The notes beneath the pieces were generated by a model that worked only from the letters and a program-made list of their open reading frames with translations, was not told the DNA's origin and searched no databases. A program made the translations under genes and the position numbers. A DNA stretch of 64,000 nucleotides. Source: Torreya grandis (lineage: Eukaryota > Streptophyta > Pinopsida > Cupressales > Taxaceae). Position 1 is the stretch's first letter; the number at the start of each line of letters is the position of its first letter. The stretch covers positions 310,001-374,000 of the forward strand of contig JARHVA010005355.1 of NCBI GenBank assembly GCA_037957365.1, in the 5' to 3' direction. Shown here one piece after another: positions 35,666 through 47,860 of the stretch.

Positions 35666-38600
35666 TGTTAATGGTGAAAAATATTACATCAACAAATTGA
35701 GCCTCTCACTTATCATGAAGGTTAAGATGGAATTGTACCATTATAAAATTAAGGGTCTTAGGAATAAATGTGATTCAAAATATGTGCATAAGGGGTTTTT
35801 AAAATAATCTGGGAAAAAAAAGCAAGCCAAATAAAGAACAATGTTCAATTAATAATCAAAATTTAAATATCATTAAAAATATCAAATAAGGAATCAAATT
35901 ACAATAATAACATCTAACCTATCTGATAGAGAAAGCCTATGAATCAAACATTCTCTTGAAGGAAAGATTTATGAGCCTTATAATTTTGTTTTAATCAATT
36001 GCTTATAACACTTTAAACTCTCTTTCGATTCAAAATAAATCTAAAGAAAAAGAATGAACTAAAAAATAAATAAATAAACTAAAATGAATACCAAATAATG
36101 AAATAGAGATTAAAAAAAAACATAACTAAATAATTGAAACAAGATTCTAATCAAGGAATAACTTAATCTAGGAATTATAACAAACTAAGAAATAACTAAA
36201 ATATGCAAGTAAAACAACTTAACTTAATCTAACATTGACATATAAGGTCTAAGTAGGAAATAGAAATGTAACTAACCAAGGTTTAATCAAACTAATATCT
36301 AATTTAGTTTAAAGATATAAATAATAAATGAAAGTAATAATTTAATAACATAGAGAAAATATAACTAAACAAATGAAAATGTATAACAAAAGACTATCTA
36401 TAAAACAAAAAATCTAACTAAACTATGAAATTAAACTAAAATTTAATTAAAAATTAAATGAAAAGACATTAATATAAACATTAAAATAGTAATAGTGATA
36501 AAATATAATTAAAAAAAGTGATAAAAATTAAAATTAAATAGATAACAAAACATAAATATAAATTAAATGATAATATTAAAAGAGAAAATGAATAATGAAA
36601 AATAAAAAGAAATAAAATATCTATATTAATGATAAAATATAATTAAAGAAAGAGACAAAAATAAAAAATAAATAAATAACAAAACATAAAGATAAATTAA
36701 ATGATAATATTAAAAGAGAAAATGAACAATGAAAAATAAAAATAAATAAAATATCTATACAAATGATAAAATATAATTAAAGAAAGTGAAAAAAATATAA
36801 ATTAAATAAATAACAAAACATGAATATAAATTAAATGATAATATTAAAAGAGAAAATGAAAAATGAAAAATAAAAATAAATAAAAAATCTATACTAATCT
36901 AAGAAATTAAATCTACAAAAAATGAAATAAAATACAAGTCTAAAATAAAGTCATCTTAGTAAAAAATGAAGATATTTTATTGATAAATAACTTCAATACA
37001 AATGGTCTTTAATAAGACAATCATTTACAATTGAAATCTCAACAAATATCACAATAAGTGATGTATTCATCATTGTTCAGGTCACGTATTTGATGTTCTA
37101 CACATATGACTATGTAATTACAATCATCATAAGATATTAGGATTGATAGATTTCAGATAATAAATTTATAAACTAAACAATAAATATGCATATACCTACG
37201 TTAGATAAGTGGGTCACTTAACCATCAGAGAATGTATCATTCGATCTATATATAAATGGCTATTTAATCTCAGATATTATTTGCACATATAAAGAATAAG
37301 ATGAAACTTGAATAGATTTAGATCACTTCAATACTTATTGTATTCCTCATCTCATGTTATGACTTTGATCTATTTATAATGTTATCTTTCTTGGAGATAG
37401 TTACAAAATAAGTTATAACTAACCTATTAGTTAGTTTTAATTAATTCTAATTAACTTAAAAAAATTAGTTAGAGAGCTTAACTAAGTATTTAAGAGGTAT
37501 AATTTAATAAAGTTTAATTAGATCAAATCAATTAATAAATAGATTGAAAACAAATTCTAATGGGTGGGGGGCATGACTCATAAGAAGACAATTTAAATAA
37601 ACATGACATTTACAATGATCACAAAAATTAAATTAAATTAAATTAAATTAAATACTTAAAAAGTCAAATAGTATGAGTGTTTCCATAATATTTTTAGTAA
37701 ATCAAACATCTCAATATGCATAAAATAATATTAATTTGATCAAAACTATCATAATTACAAAAATATTTTCATGTGTCAAAATATCAAAGTAGTACAAAGA
37801 AAGTTAATCAATTTGGGGCATTATTCATCATCCAATTCCATCTTAATATTTTTAACAATTCTCATTATCAATTACAAGGCTATAGGGTTACTTACATTCT
37901 TTCCACTAGGAGGAATTGGCCTCTCATGTTTAGGTACAAATGGTACTAAATGATCAAGAGACAATTTATTACAATATTAAATTCTATTTTTAGGTTCAAC
38001 TAAAGGAAGCCTAGTATTAATTGGCACAAGTGAATGAGAGTGTAGCTTATAATTCACATCCAACACATTTTTAGGAAGTAGGGGCATTGAAGCACTATTT
38101 TGGGTAGATTATACAATAATATGCATATGTTGGGAAGATGCACTTGGGGTACCTCATTCATGAGGATAATATCTCCAAAATTCTCTTCTCAACCCTCTAT
38201 TACCTTAAAAGTTTAAGTTATGCAAGTAATAAATCCAAAACATCCTAAAAGGTAGGATCAATGGCATCAAAATATATGGACACTCAGGTTCCATGGTTGA
38301 ATGTCATAAGGAAGGTGTAAGCATCCCTACACCCATGGAAGAACTAACCTTGGAACTATTATACAAATAAGTGTGCTCACTACACTAAAATTCACTTTAA
38401 CCCCATGCATTTATACCATAATGATTTGAATTTAGTGTCCATATCAACATCTTATATACTAAAATAAACAAAATTACATTAAAAACTAACTGTAAATATA
38501 TAAAAATTTATTTGATGTCCATATAGTTTGCCAGATTTTCAAAACCCTAAAGATAAAATAAACCACAAATATTCATAATAGAAATAAATACTAAAAGTTT

Positions 38601-41423
38601 TAATTATATGAATTCAAATCCATAAATCCTATCCTTAATGAAATTCATATACTTATACTCTTCAAAATATACAATTTAAAACTAATTTTTACTTTACCAC
38701 TAATGATATTCATATCAATAAATGCTCCAAGTTCCATAATGAGATAAATACCCAATAATATGTATAATACCCTATAATACTTGTCTAGTTCTAAGTATTA
38801 TTTCACATATAACATATTGCAAAAAAATCAATCAAATAGGTTAAACTATGTAAAATGATCAATTTATAATATCATGTCAGGATTCAACCGAATAAACATA
38901 CTACTAAATACCTCAACATAAAATCATTCAAAATATAAAAACTCAGTTTATTATTCCCATTTTAAAATATAATACTCACATTATCAGTTTGAATAAAAAA
39001 TTGAAGTTAAGTATGCCAAATAACATGCTCATGAAAACCCTCTAAAATGTAAATAATATGGTGATATGTACAAGTTAGCAATGCCCAAATCAACATAGCC
39101 TAGATAGTTTCAAGAGAATAATGTGGAGTAACTCACGATCATGAAAATTAAATTTGAATTTATCTCTCAATTATTTTTCAAAACATCATTGTAATATACC
39201 AAGAAATTGATTGAATAAACTATATAAATGGTCATCAAATACCACTGACAAACCATTTCATGCTTTAAAAAATAAACCACTGAGAGAGACTAAACACATA
39301 TATTTCACATCATTAGCATGATACCACACATCAAAAAGGCTATATTCATATTTTTCAATAAACACATAACTACCATCAAACCTAAAAACAAAAATGATCA
39401 AATCATGCAAGCTTCAAAAATAATGATATACCCATATTTATATTTGTAAAAATTCTTTCTACATAAATAATTCTTTAAAATCGATTACCATAACTTACTT
39501 ATCAACAAATGACCTGGATATATGAATAATCAACCTTAGATACATATATAGTAAACTAGAACATATTTTAAAGCCAAACTTCATATAGACACTATCAAAG
39601 CTGTAAACTCAAATTGAATCTAAGAATTCATAAAAACTAACTACATGCTTTTGAAAAGTATACCATGTCAAGACCAAAACCTTTTCAATAAGAAAATTCA
39701 TATACTACTAAAGAAATATTCTTGAAATAAGTCCATAAAATCTTCTTTCAAAGACTTGTGACAAGATATAACAAGTTTCAACAACTATTCTAAAAAAAAC
39801 ACCACTAAATGCATGAATTTATGCCTTTAGAATACTTTAAACATCTTTTAGAAAGACCCAACTCAAAAATTCATGATGTTTTGAATGCATGCATCATGAT
39901 CAAGAAAAAACTGATATGAAACTATCCATGTAAAAGATTAAAAAATAACTAGGCTTCATCAATCCATCTCTTCAAACTAAAATAAACAAATTCTTGAATG
40001 TTTAAAAAAAAAAAAAAAAAACATTGCATAAAGCCTCTTTGATGGCTATTCATCAAAACCTATTAAAATTACAAAAAAACTAATATGTAGATAATTCAAG
40101 AAACCTTCATATTTCAAAACTTAAACTTGATATATTTCCATTTCATCAATTGAATGGCTGTACATACCTTTCAACCAAATATGCTTGTAAATCCAAGTAT
40201 TTACCTTTGAAACTTCCAAAATTATCCCAATCAAGTTCTAGCTTCTACAACAAGCTTTATGAATAATGAAACAAAACCAAAAAATTGCCTCTAAATACTA
40301 TGTAACTACTTTTTAACACTTGAGATGACATGTCACCTTTACATTAGTCCCTTACAATCCACCAATTTTTAATCTCATTCAATGAAAATTAGAGGTCTGT
40401 TAATCTATTTAGCGCATTTGCCTATTCACTAATTGAGCCTACTAAAACATATTTCCCAAGATAATTACCAAATTAAATGTTGGCTATCCTATCAAGCATG
40501 TCAATTAAATCTTGATACTATGAACCATCAATGCACCAATAGATGAAACCATGGTAAATCATTCCACATTTCCCAAACTTTTACTTTAAACCAAGTTAAT
40601 CATGATAAAGATTGAATTCAATTTCAAACAATATCCTATCAATCATAACATCTTCAAAACTAAAGTCTATGTCATGACTTAATTCATATGGTATGTTATC
40701 CCTTAGTTCATAAAAATAACATTAGGAAATAGTTTAACTTTAGATAGGATTCCTAAGATAGGCAATTATTCTTAGGTCTTAGGAATTAACTCTTAGGTTT
40801 TTATCCACATTACAAACTTTATGATCAAAATAAAACTCCCTTTTAAATCATTTATTGTTATATAACAACAAATATGATTTATGTAAAATAAAGTCCTAAA
40901 AATATTCATGTCAAAGACGCATTATCAAAGCTTATTATGACAACAAGAATAATATAGATAACATGATTTTGAAAAGCTATCTACTTAAAATTTTATTGAA
41001 AATTTATGACTGTCTCATTGCTTCAACTTTATTGATGGTATAACTTATCATGCATTTAAACTTTTATTTGATCTGACACTATATATATACCAAATTCAAA
41101 TTGAAAAAATATGAAACTTATGAATCACTATTTTTTTTTCAAATTCCATTAAAAACTACTAAGATTGATACCAAAAATGAATAATAATGTCATTTAAAAC
41201 CCACTCATGCTTTTTGAAACCACTTAATCGACACTAGAATAAAAAAATTATTCAAATGTAGTAATCACATATTTGTTAGAGAATAGAAATGTATATTCAA
41301 CTGAATTCAAATAATTAGGACCCCACCATAGTTTTATATTTCATGACATAATTCATTTATATGGAATTATAAAAAATATGACTTTGAGAAAAAAATAGAG
41401 GGGAAATAAAAATTATCTTAACA
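35666..41423 (-). repeat. 3' LTR of element G (5758 bases)
   Basis: Collinear with 47860-52978 through its length. It is 639 bases longer, explained mainly by three tandem copies of a 134-base unit (one in the partner) and by about 385 bases at 38927-39309 missing from the partner. No ORF in it is conserved between copies. It also holds an 18-base A run at 40004-40021 and an (AAATT)n tract near 37628-37652, both absent or short in the partner. Confidence 0.9.
36497..36898. repeat. 134-base tandem repeat, three copies, inside G LTR
   Basis: Copies start at gataaaatataatt at 36497, 36631 and 36765, with exactly 134-base spacing. The unit is almost pure A/T with few G. The 5' LTR has a single equivalent unit near 48682-48791. 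Confidence 0.9.
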
Positions 41424-41990
41424 TTGGTGACCTTGCTAATTGATTTTACTTATTAAAGTGGGTTGAAATTATGAATCATATTTTATTAGAACAAATTAAT
41501 ATTGAGAGTGAGAGCTATATTTAATAATTTCTCAAGTAGCTATGTGTGAAACCTTTTATAATGAAACAATTATTTTAAGAGATGAATCGTTTAGATAACA
41601 TGGCATGAAGAAAGGGATAGATTAAACAAGGAGATTCAGGTTGAATAAATATTCAATGTGAATTCTTAAATACAAATTCTAAAAGTTTATTAATGTTATT
41701 AACACATATATTCGATATATATTTAACTCATAAAGAAACTATCTTTATAATAATCATAATATAAATATCCAAAGTAATTTAGCACTTACAAAAATATTTC
41801 ATTCTTGAAGTACTGTCTCTTCACAATGATGAATTTTTTTCTTTACAGTTGTTAAATCAAGAAAATAAATAATACCAAAACAAAGGAAACAAAAAATGAA
41901 AACTAAAAAGAAGATAAAGCAAATGAAAATGCTAATTGTAAAATAATTTTAAGTGATGTTCATTAATCGAATAATGCAACCAATTTCCAT
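41424..41990 (-). other. 3' untranslated segment of element G
   Basis: Lies between the integrase end and the 3' LTR. No coding signal and no clear polypurine tract survive next to the LTR. Confidence 0.5.
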
Positions 41991-43060
41991 CTAAATCTTA
42001 TAAATGAAAAACATTTTTTCTAGGAATAGTATCAATTTTATAAATATCCAACCAAAAATAATCAAACTTATGATGTTTACCTGAATCTTCATGTGTTTTT
42101 TCCTAATAAAGAATAAGATCACCAGTTTTAAAAAATTTACTAGAAACTTTTTTGTCAAATAATTTTAAATTTTTTTCTTCATCCCTTTCTAATTTTCATA
42201 AAGTGGTAAATTTAGTTTCATCTAAGGATATAAATTTATTAAGTTTTTATTCAATAAAATTAGTATCTCCTGATAAGTATTGTAAATTAATACAAGCATA
42301 AGAAATTTGAAGCTCAATAGGTAATGTAGCTTCAAATCCATAAGCTAACATAAATGGAGAGTAACTAGTAGTTGATTTAACTATCATAAGATCAACCCAT
42401 AATGTTTTAAAGACCTTAAGATTTAAATTCCTCTTATTCTTAAAAACTAATTTTTCATAATAAAAATCAAATTTTTATTGGTAGATTCAACTTATCCATT
42501 TTCTTGTGGATAATACTTTGAAGAGTGAGTTGATAAAAGAGAATAAAATCTTAAAAACTTCAAATATTCATTTTATATAAATTTAGGATCATTATCTGAG
42601 ATAATTTCATATGGAACACTAAATATAAAAAAAATTATTTTAAAAAATGAAATGACTTTAGCTATAACTAAATTTTTAATGCCTTAGCTTTAGGCCATTT
42701 CATAAAATAATATGTAATAATTATAATATACCTATAAACAATATAAGAAGGTGGATGTGTATCATATATAAATTCAAATCCTTATTTGGTAAATGGTTTC
42801 TTAGATATTATAAGATTTAAAGACATTTTTGGTAATCTATCTCAACCAACAAATAATTTACAAGGCATGCATGCACGAATCAACTTATAAGCATCCTAAA
42901 ATAACATAGGCCAATAATAACCTACGTGTCAAATTTTATAAGTAGTCATTTTTTGATACATAATTACCACCACAGCATCCTTCATGACATCCTCTAAGAA
43001 CCTTTTGAGTTTGGTCATGGGTTAAGGATCTTAACAATACACCATTTATGTTCTTATGAA
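41991..43060 (-). pseudogene. Integrase of element G (decayed)
   Basis: The minus-strand reading covers the whole domain. The zinc-binding part at 43040-42850 has YASKKTTYKI-like and GYYWPMLFQDAYKLIRACMP phrases. The core has GFEFIYDTHPPSYI near 42775, PYEIISDNDPKFI near 42590 and ENGQVESTNKIL near 42490. The later stretch includes SYSPFMLAYGFEATLPIELQ near 42340. The C-terminus, GDLILY.EKTHEDSGKHHKF, lies near 42130. The three core acidic positions read E, D, E. Frameshifts and stops occur, but this is one of the better preserved integrases here. Confidence 0.88.
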
Positions 43061-43369
43061 ATAATTTTTTTATAATAAATAGAATTTAAAATCTTGGAAT
43101 CTCAAAGATGTCTTTTCCTTTTCTCTAAATTTTTAAGACGTGTATTCTAGAAATAATATACTAAATCATGATACCAATCATCCTCAGTCAATAAAGAATC
43201 CCAATCATTCATTTCATGTCTAAATTTTTTTTTTAAAAAATAGAGAAATAAAAAAATTTCATGGACTAAAAATGAGGTTAAGAATTTAAATAATTTTCAA
43301 TAGATAAGACAAAAAAATTATACTAGAATAAGTGTAATTAGATAAATGTTTTTCCAAATGATTTTCTTA

Positions 43370-43830
43370 ATTGTTTTTGATGTTTCAAATTTAAGATCAA
43401 ATTCTTGAATTCTTAGAATCCATTTTGCTAACCTTCCCTAAATAATTAGTTGTTTCAATAGATAAGAAATAATAGGTACATTAGACCTTACTATAACCTT
43501 ATTTCCCATCAATAGATAATGAAATTTGATCAAAGAAGAAACTAATGAAAAAACTAATAAATAAGAGGGTACTTGGTTTCTATATTTTTTAAGACTTGGC
43601 TCATATAACCAAGAGGTTTCTAATCACTATTTTCATCACTTTGAGTAATTAAAACACCTATGGATTTATCATTTGTACTCACATAAAGAATGAAAGGTTT
43701 AGTCAAATCAGTTTAACAATTACAGGTGCACTTGCAACAATATTTTAAACATTATTAAAATAAGAATATGCCCCTAAATCCCATATATATGATTTATTTC
43801 TCTTCAAATGAATTTTTAATGGATTTGTTT
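43370..43830 (-). pseudogene. Gypsy RNase H of element G (decayed)
   Basis: Follows reverse transcriptase in minus orientation. The clearest part is the end: YLLMGNKVIVRSNVPIISYL near 43520-43470, then GRLAKWILRIQEFDLKFE near 43435-43385. This is the typical end of the gypsy RNase H (GRxAKWxLxLxEFD). In Tat elements the archaeal-type RNase H normally comes next. Here integrase follows after 300 bases of unresolved sequence. Confidence 0.75.
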
Positions 43831-43899
43831 TATCAAAAAAATCTAATATAAATTTATGAAGAAAATTAATTTTATCGAATAAATATCTAAGACTAAATT

Positions 43900-44680
43900 G
43901 GTCTTTAAGTGGTGGTACCTATTTAATTTATTTAATACATTTAGGATCAATTTAAATACCATATTTAAAAATTATATGTCTTAATATTTTACCCTCAATA
44001 ACACCAAATATAGATTTCTTAGGATTAAGAGAAATAACATAATTCCTACACCTTTTGAAAACTTCACGAAGATGATATATATGCTTCTTTCTCTTTTGAG
44101 AATAGATTGTAAGATCATCTAAATAAGCTAGAATGACTATGCCAGTTAAATCATCAAAATTTACATGAATAGTTCTTTGAAAAGTGACATGCATTCATGA
44201 GACCAAAAGGCATCCTATTATAAGCAAAATTCCCCCTTCAAATAGTAAAAATCATCTTCTGCCTATCATCTAGATTAACAAATATTTGATTATATCCATA
44301 AAATTTATCAAATAAAGACATTATTTCAAATCCTACAAATTGTTTCAAAATTTAATCAATATTTAGAAGAGGAAAATTATCTTTCACACTAACCTTATTT
44401 AAATCTCTAAAGTTTGCACATAGTCTTATATCACCATTATTTTATGTACATGTACTAAATTAGCTACCAAATCAAAGAAAATTTTTAAGATAAATGACAC
44501 CACCATCAAACATCTTATCAATCTCTTTATTGATGGTGTCTTTCAACAAATAACTTATTCTCCTTATTTTCTACCTAATAGGTTTAATAGGAATATCATG
44601 TCTAATTATATTTGTATCATAAACTTTAAGGTCTTTATAATACCATGCAAAAATATCAGTGAATTATTTTAAAAGTTTAA
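43900..44680 (-). pseudogene. Reverse transcriptase of element G (decayed)
   Basis: The minus-strand reading starts FTDIFAWYYKDLKVYDTNII near 44665, with HDIPIKPI and KEIDKMFDGGVIYL. The open fragment 44194-43952 reads FDDLTGIVILAYLDDLTIYS, then LNPKKSIFGVIEGKILRHII. The catalytic YLDD is intact (the two D codons at 44114-44119). The fingers region around 44500-44250 is heavily broken. The N-terminal FAW…HxIPxKP signature is typical of the Tat/Ogre side of plant gypsy elements. Confidence 0.9.
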
Positions 44681-45039
44681 TGAATTTCATCTTTTCATTA
44701 GGCTAACATTGTATTTTCAAATATACAAATTTGGGATCCTTTTCAGTTCTAAGATTAATAGTGATGGTTTCACCAATTACTCTCCTATAATAAATTTCAC
44801 TCCATGAAATTATAGGTTGATTATTTGGAGTAAACATTGATTCAAGAATCACCAAACTAGTAAGAAATTTATTAATATTTAATCATAAATAATATCCACA
44901 TTTCATCACATAATCATCATAATCAAAATAATTGACTTTAATGAAAGCATTAATATGTTCATCATAGCTAAAAATAGTCAATTTTCATTTAAATTAGGAA
45001 TTTTGGGTCTAATTTTTTTAGAAAATGATAAGTCAATAG

Positions 45040-45457
45040 TTATCTCACCTTCACTTAAAGTTAGATTAGAAGCAAAAATAGTGAGCTTATCAACTTTTAT
45101 ATTAAATTCTCTAAGAATATGAGTAATATTAAAGTCTTGAAAATTTCAAATCAAAGCCCAAATATTTTGAGTATACCTATGTAGGCAAGTTTGATTAGAG
45201 TTATAATTTTTCCTAACCTACCTAATGATTAACTTTGAATCATTGAAGACTTCTAACTATTTAACATTTAAGTTAAATTTTATTTTATAAGCCTGAAAAT
45301 AATATTTTAAATTTTGTTATATTATTGATATTATCAAAAGATAATTTTTAAGCATAACAAAATATCTTACCAATAAGAGAAATTAAATATATTCCAACAC
45401 CACTACCATGATTCAAACATGCTCCATCAAAATACAATGACCATAAACTATCTCTAG
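45040..45457 (-). pseudogene. Archaeal-type RNase H of element G, upstream of RT (decayed)
   Basis: The minus-strand reading is SLWSLYFDGACLNHGSGVGI, then YLISLIGKIFCYA, KLSFDNINNITKFKILFSGL, IVRSLQ and, after a break, a tail IWALI.NFQDFNITHILREF followed by KVDKL. This is the YFDGA…GxGxGVxLxSP…NNxAEYxALxxGL…LREFN..AD pattern of the second RNase H of plant Tat elements. The first catalytic D is at 45426-45428. It lies between the protease and the reverse transcriptase. The order I know for angiosperm Tat/Ogre elements is RT, RNase H, archaeal-type RNase H, integrase. It may be genuine rearrangement, lineage character, or the remnant of a nested copy. Confidence 0.85.
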
Positions 45458-45529
45458 AAAAGGTGACCCTTTTTTATATTTTAGGTCCATCCAAAGTTAA
45501 TAGCTCACAAGTACCTATTATTATTTCCA

Positions 45530-45990
45530 CGTAAGCTAAAGTAGGAGGTATAGAATCAATGGGATTATAAAACTATTCTTCTCTATGTATAAATGTAATT
45601 TTATTATTTATTAAAACCCAAGTGGAATCATTTCTAATAAAATCACTATTTGCTTTTGACCAATCCCTTCTTAGAAGCATTACATAATTACTAGTAATAT
45701 CTAAAATTTGAATATTGGTCATACATATGATTCTTTTATCATGTGTAATTTTCATAATGAGATCTCAAAACAACTCTGAGTTTCTCATGACTCAAAATTT
45801 GTAAGTTTTTTTTTTTAATTTTCATATGAAACACCTAATTAGTCAACAATAAGTTTAAGTATTATATTCTTAAAAACATTAGTATCTAGAATATAATTAT
45901 GGATAACTTTACTAACAATTTTGATTGATACATAAAAAAAGGTATGTAATCTATAGGGGGATCATAAATCTAAGCAAAAATAGTACACTG
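45530..45990 (-). pseudogene. Aspartic protease of element G (decayed)
   Basis: The minus-strand reading gives IVSKVIHNYILDTNVFKNII, where ILDT corresponds to the active-site (L)DTG/SG motif with its glycine lost, followed by LKLIVD.LGVSYEN. This matches the plant gypsy stretch LLDSGAS.N.MP…ELG. The open fragment 45755-45573 continues as ICMTNIQILDITSNYVMLLR, DWSKANSDFIRNDSTWVLIN. It comes after gag and before the RNase H at 45457. Confidence 0.78.
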
Positions 45991-46419
45991 AAATTGTTCA
46001 TTATTTTTTCCTTATTCTTGAAAACCTAATACATCTTTAAAATTTGGATTTTTAATGGCATCATTAATTTTTTCAAAATGTCTCAGTAAACTAGCAACCT
46101 ATAATAATGAAAAACATGCTTTAATAGTAGCCAAATCATCTATAGTATTATAAGCACCAATATCTATATGACATATATTCATATAGTTATTGGATTTATA
46201 ATGAGTATATTGAGAAGTATTAAACTTGATTGATAAAGGAATATTTTTTTGAGAACTAATTATAGCATTATCAGATGTAACATTATTATATGTACCTTTT
46301 TATTCATCAAAATTCTAGAAAAATAAGTTTGATTGTTAGTTGTATTGTATTAATAGTATTATCATTTTTAGTTTTGACATCATCAATTAATTAATTAGAT
46401 CCACACATGTTTATATTAT

Positions 46420-47860
46420 CAAAAAATAAATTTAAATACTATATTTCCTTTGAATATATCTTTTAAGTTTCTACATAGCTATACAAGTACTAGGATCATG
46501 ATCCAATTAGTATATATTATAATAATGAACCTTCTCTTTAGTTTCACCCTTTTGAATAAGATAATATTTACTTGATGAAGATGTATTATCATCAAGTTTC
46601 CTTTTAATGGTGACCATCTCATTACTAATACTATGAATGAATTTTAAAATTTATACATTATCATAATTTAAACATGTTATTGATATATCATTGGAACTGA
46701 CACATTTTAATTTATTTTCATACTCAATGTAAAATCTTACATTTTCATCACAATCTACCATATCTTTATCTTATAAGGCTATTTTATATTTTAAAGGAAA
46801 GGTATTACAAAAATATAATCTAGACAATCCTTTTTGGGGACTAAGCTTACGTGGAATATTTTTTAATAGTCTTATGAATTTACTTATAAATTGATAAATT
46901 TTTTTGCTTAGATATATATAAATATTAACTAAGTCATTAACAAAATCTAAATCTTTTTTTGGTTTACCAAAACAAAATTCTAACCATTCTTCAATATCAT
47001 TCTAAGTACTAATAACACTAGAAGAAAGACAAATAAAAATCTTGGTGAGAACTACCCTCTAATGTTCGTAAAAATAATCTAAGTGAAACTTTTTAATTTT
47101 CAATACCTGAAGTAGTAAAAATTAATTTAAAGGCATCCAAGTAATCTTTCTAATATTCACCAAGACTTTCAAAAAACTTAAGAATATTAAGATCTTTTAA
47201 TGAAGGAAGCTTACAAGGATGAGCACCAATGTTGATAGTATTTCCATGAATCCAAGGATTTACTAAAGGTTGGCCAACTTCATCATAAAAATCTACCTCG
47301 TTATCAGTCACTTCATCTTAATTCTTATTATTTTGGAGACCTATAATTAGGTCTTAAACTCTCTATTGTACTTTTTGAAGTTGTGGTGGTGGTTATTTTA
47401 TTAGAAATTTTAATAAATTTCATTGTTGGATCAAACTGGTTTAACTCAAAATTTGTATTAGGGTCAATAACAAAAATACTATCATCAAGATGAAAAGAAT
47501 CAGAAATAAAACAAATTCTAGGTTGAAGATCACTAAGCAATATTTACTCTCTTTTGTCTAATTCATTGATCACTTTTCTAAATATGGTACTATGTTTCAC
47601 ATGTAAGGTTTGATTTAATCTCATTGATTTCTAATTCTTATTATTCTTAATTTATGAATTTAGTGATATGAGGTAAATCATAAGGTTTGTTATACCATAC
47701 AAAATGACTTAGATTAAAATCAATGTCAACTTGATCATCAAAAATATCAATCAATTTTTGTATGATTGGAGGTGGTCCTTCAATGGTCATGGACAAAAGA
47801 TAAAATAGAAAAATAAGAAAAGACTTTTGAAACATTATCCCCAATGAAGTCACCAAATTT
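46420..47860 (-). pseudogene. Gag of element G (decayed)
   Basis: The N-terminal part has open fragments at 47856-47647 (PPPIIQKLIDIFDDQVDIDF) and 47540-47328. The core at 47250-46950 reads LPSLKDLNILKFFESLGEYQ, YLDAFKLIFTTSGIEN, WFELCFG-like and KKRFRF-like phrases, then LVNIYLSKKIY near 46900, resembling a Retrotrans_gag core. A C-terminal stretch near 46800-46560 is lysine-rich. Near 46520-46480 an YYNIY.LDHDPSTC phrase might be a zinc-knuckle remnant. Many frameshifts. It starts right after the primer-binding site. Confidence 0.72.
47839..47859 (-). promoter_or_regulatory. Primer-binding site of element G
   Basis: The minus-strand sequence after the 5' LTR is aatttggtgacttcattggg, which fits the TTTGGTGACTCCACTGGGGA-type site seen in plant gypsy elements. 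Two substitutions are visible. I cannot name the tRNA with certainty. Confidence 0.7.

Noticed and set aside
36497..36898. Possible CRISPR-like or satellite array
   Set aside because: The repeats are adjacent 134-base units without spacers, only three copies, inside an LTR. It is a local tandem expansion.
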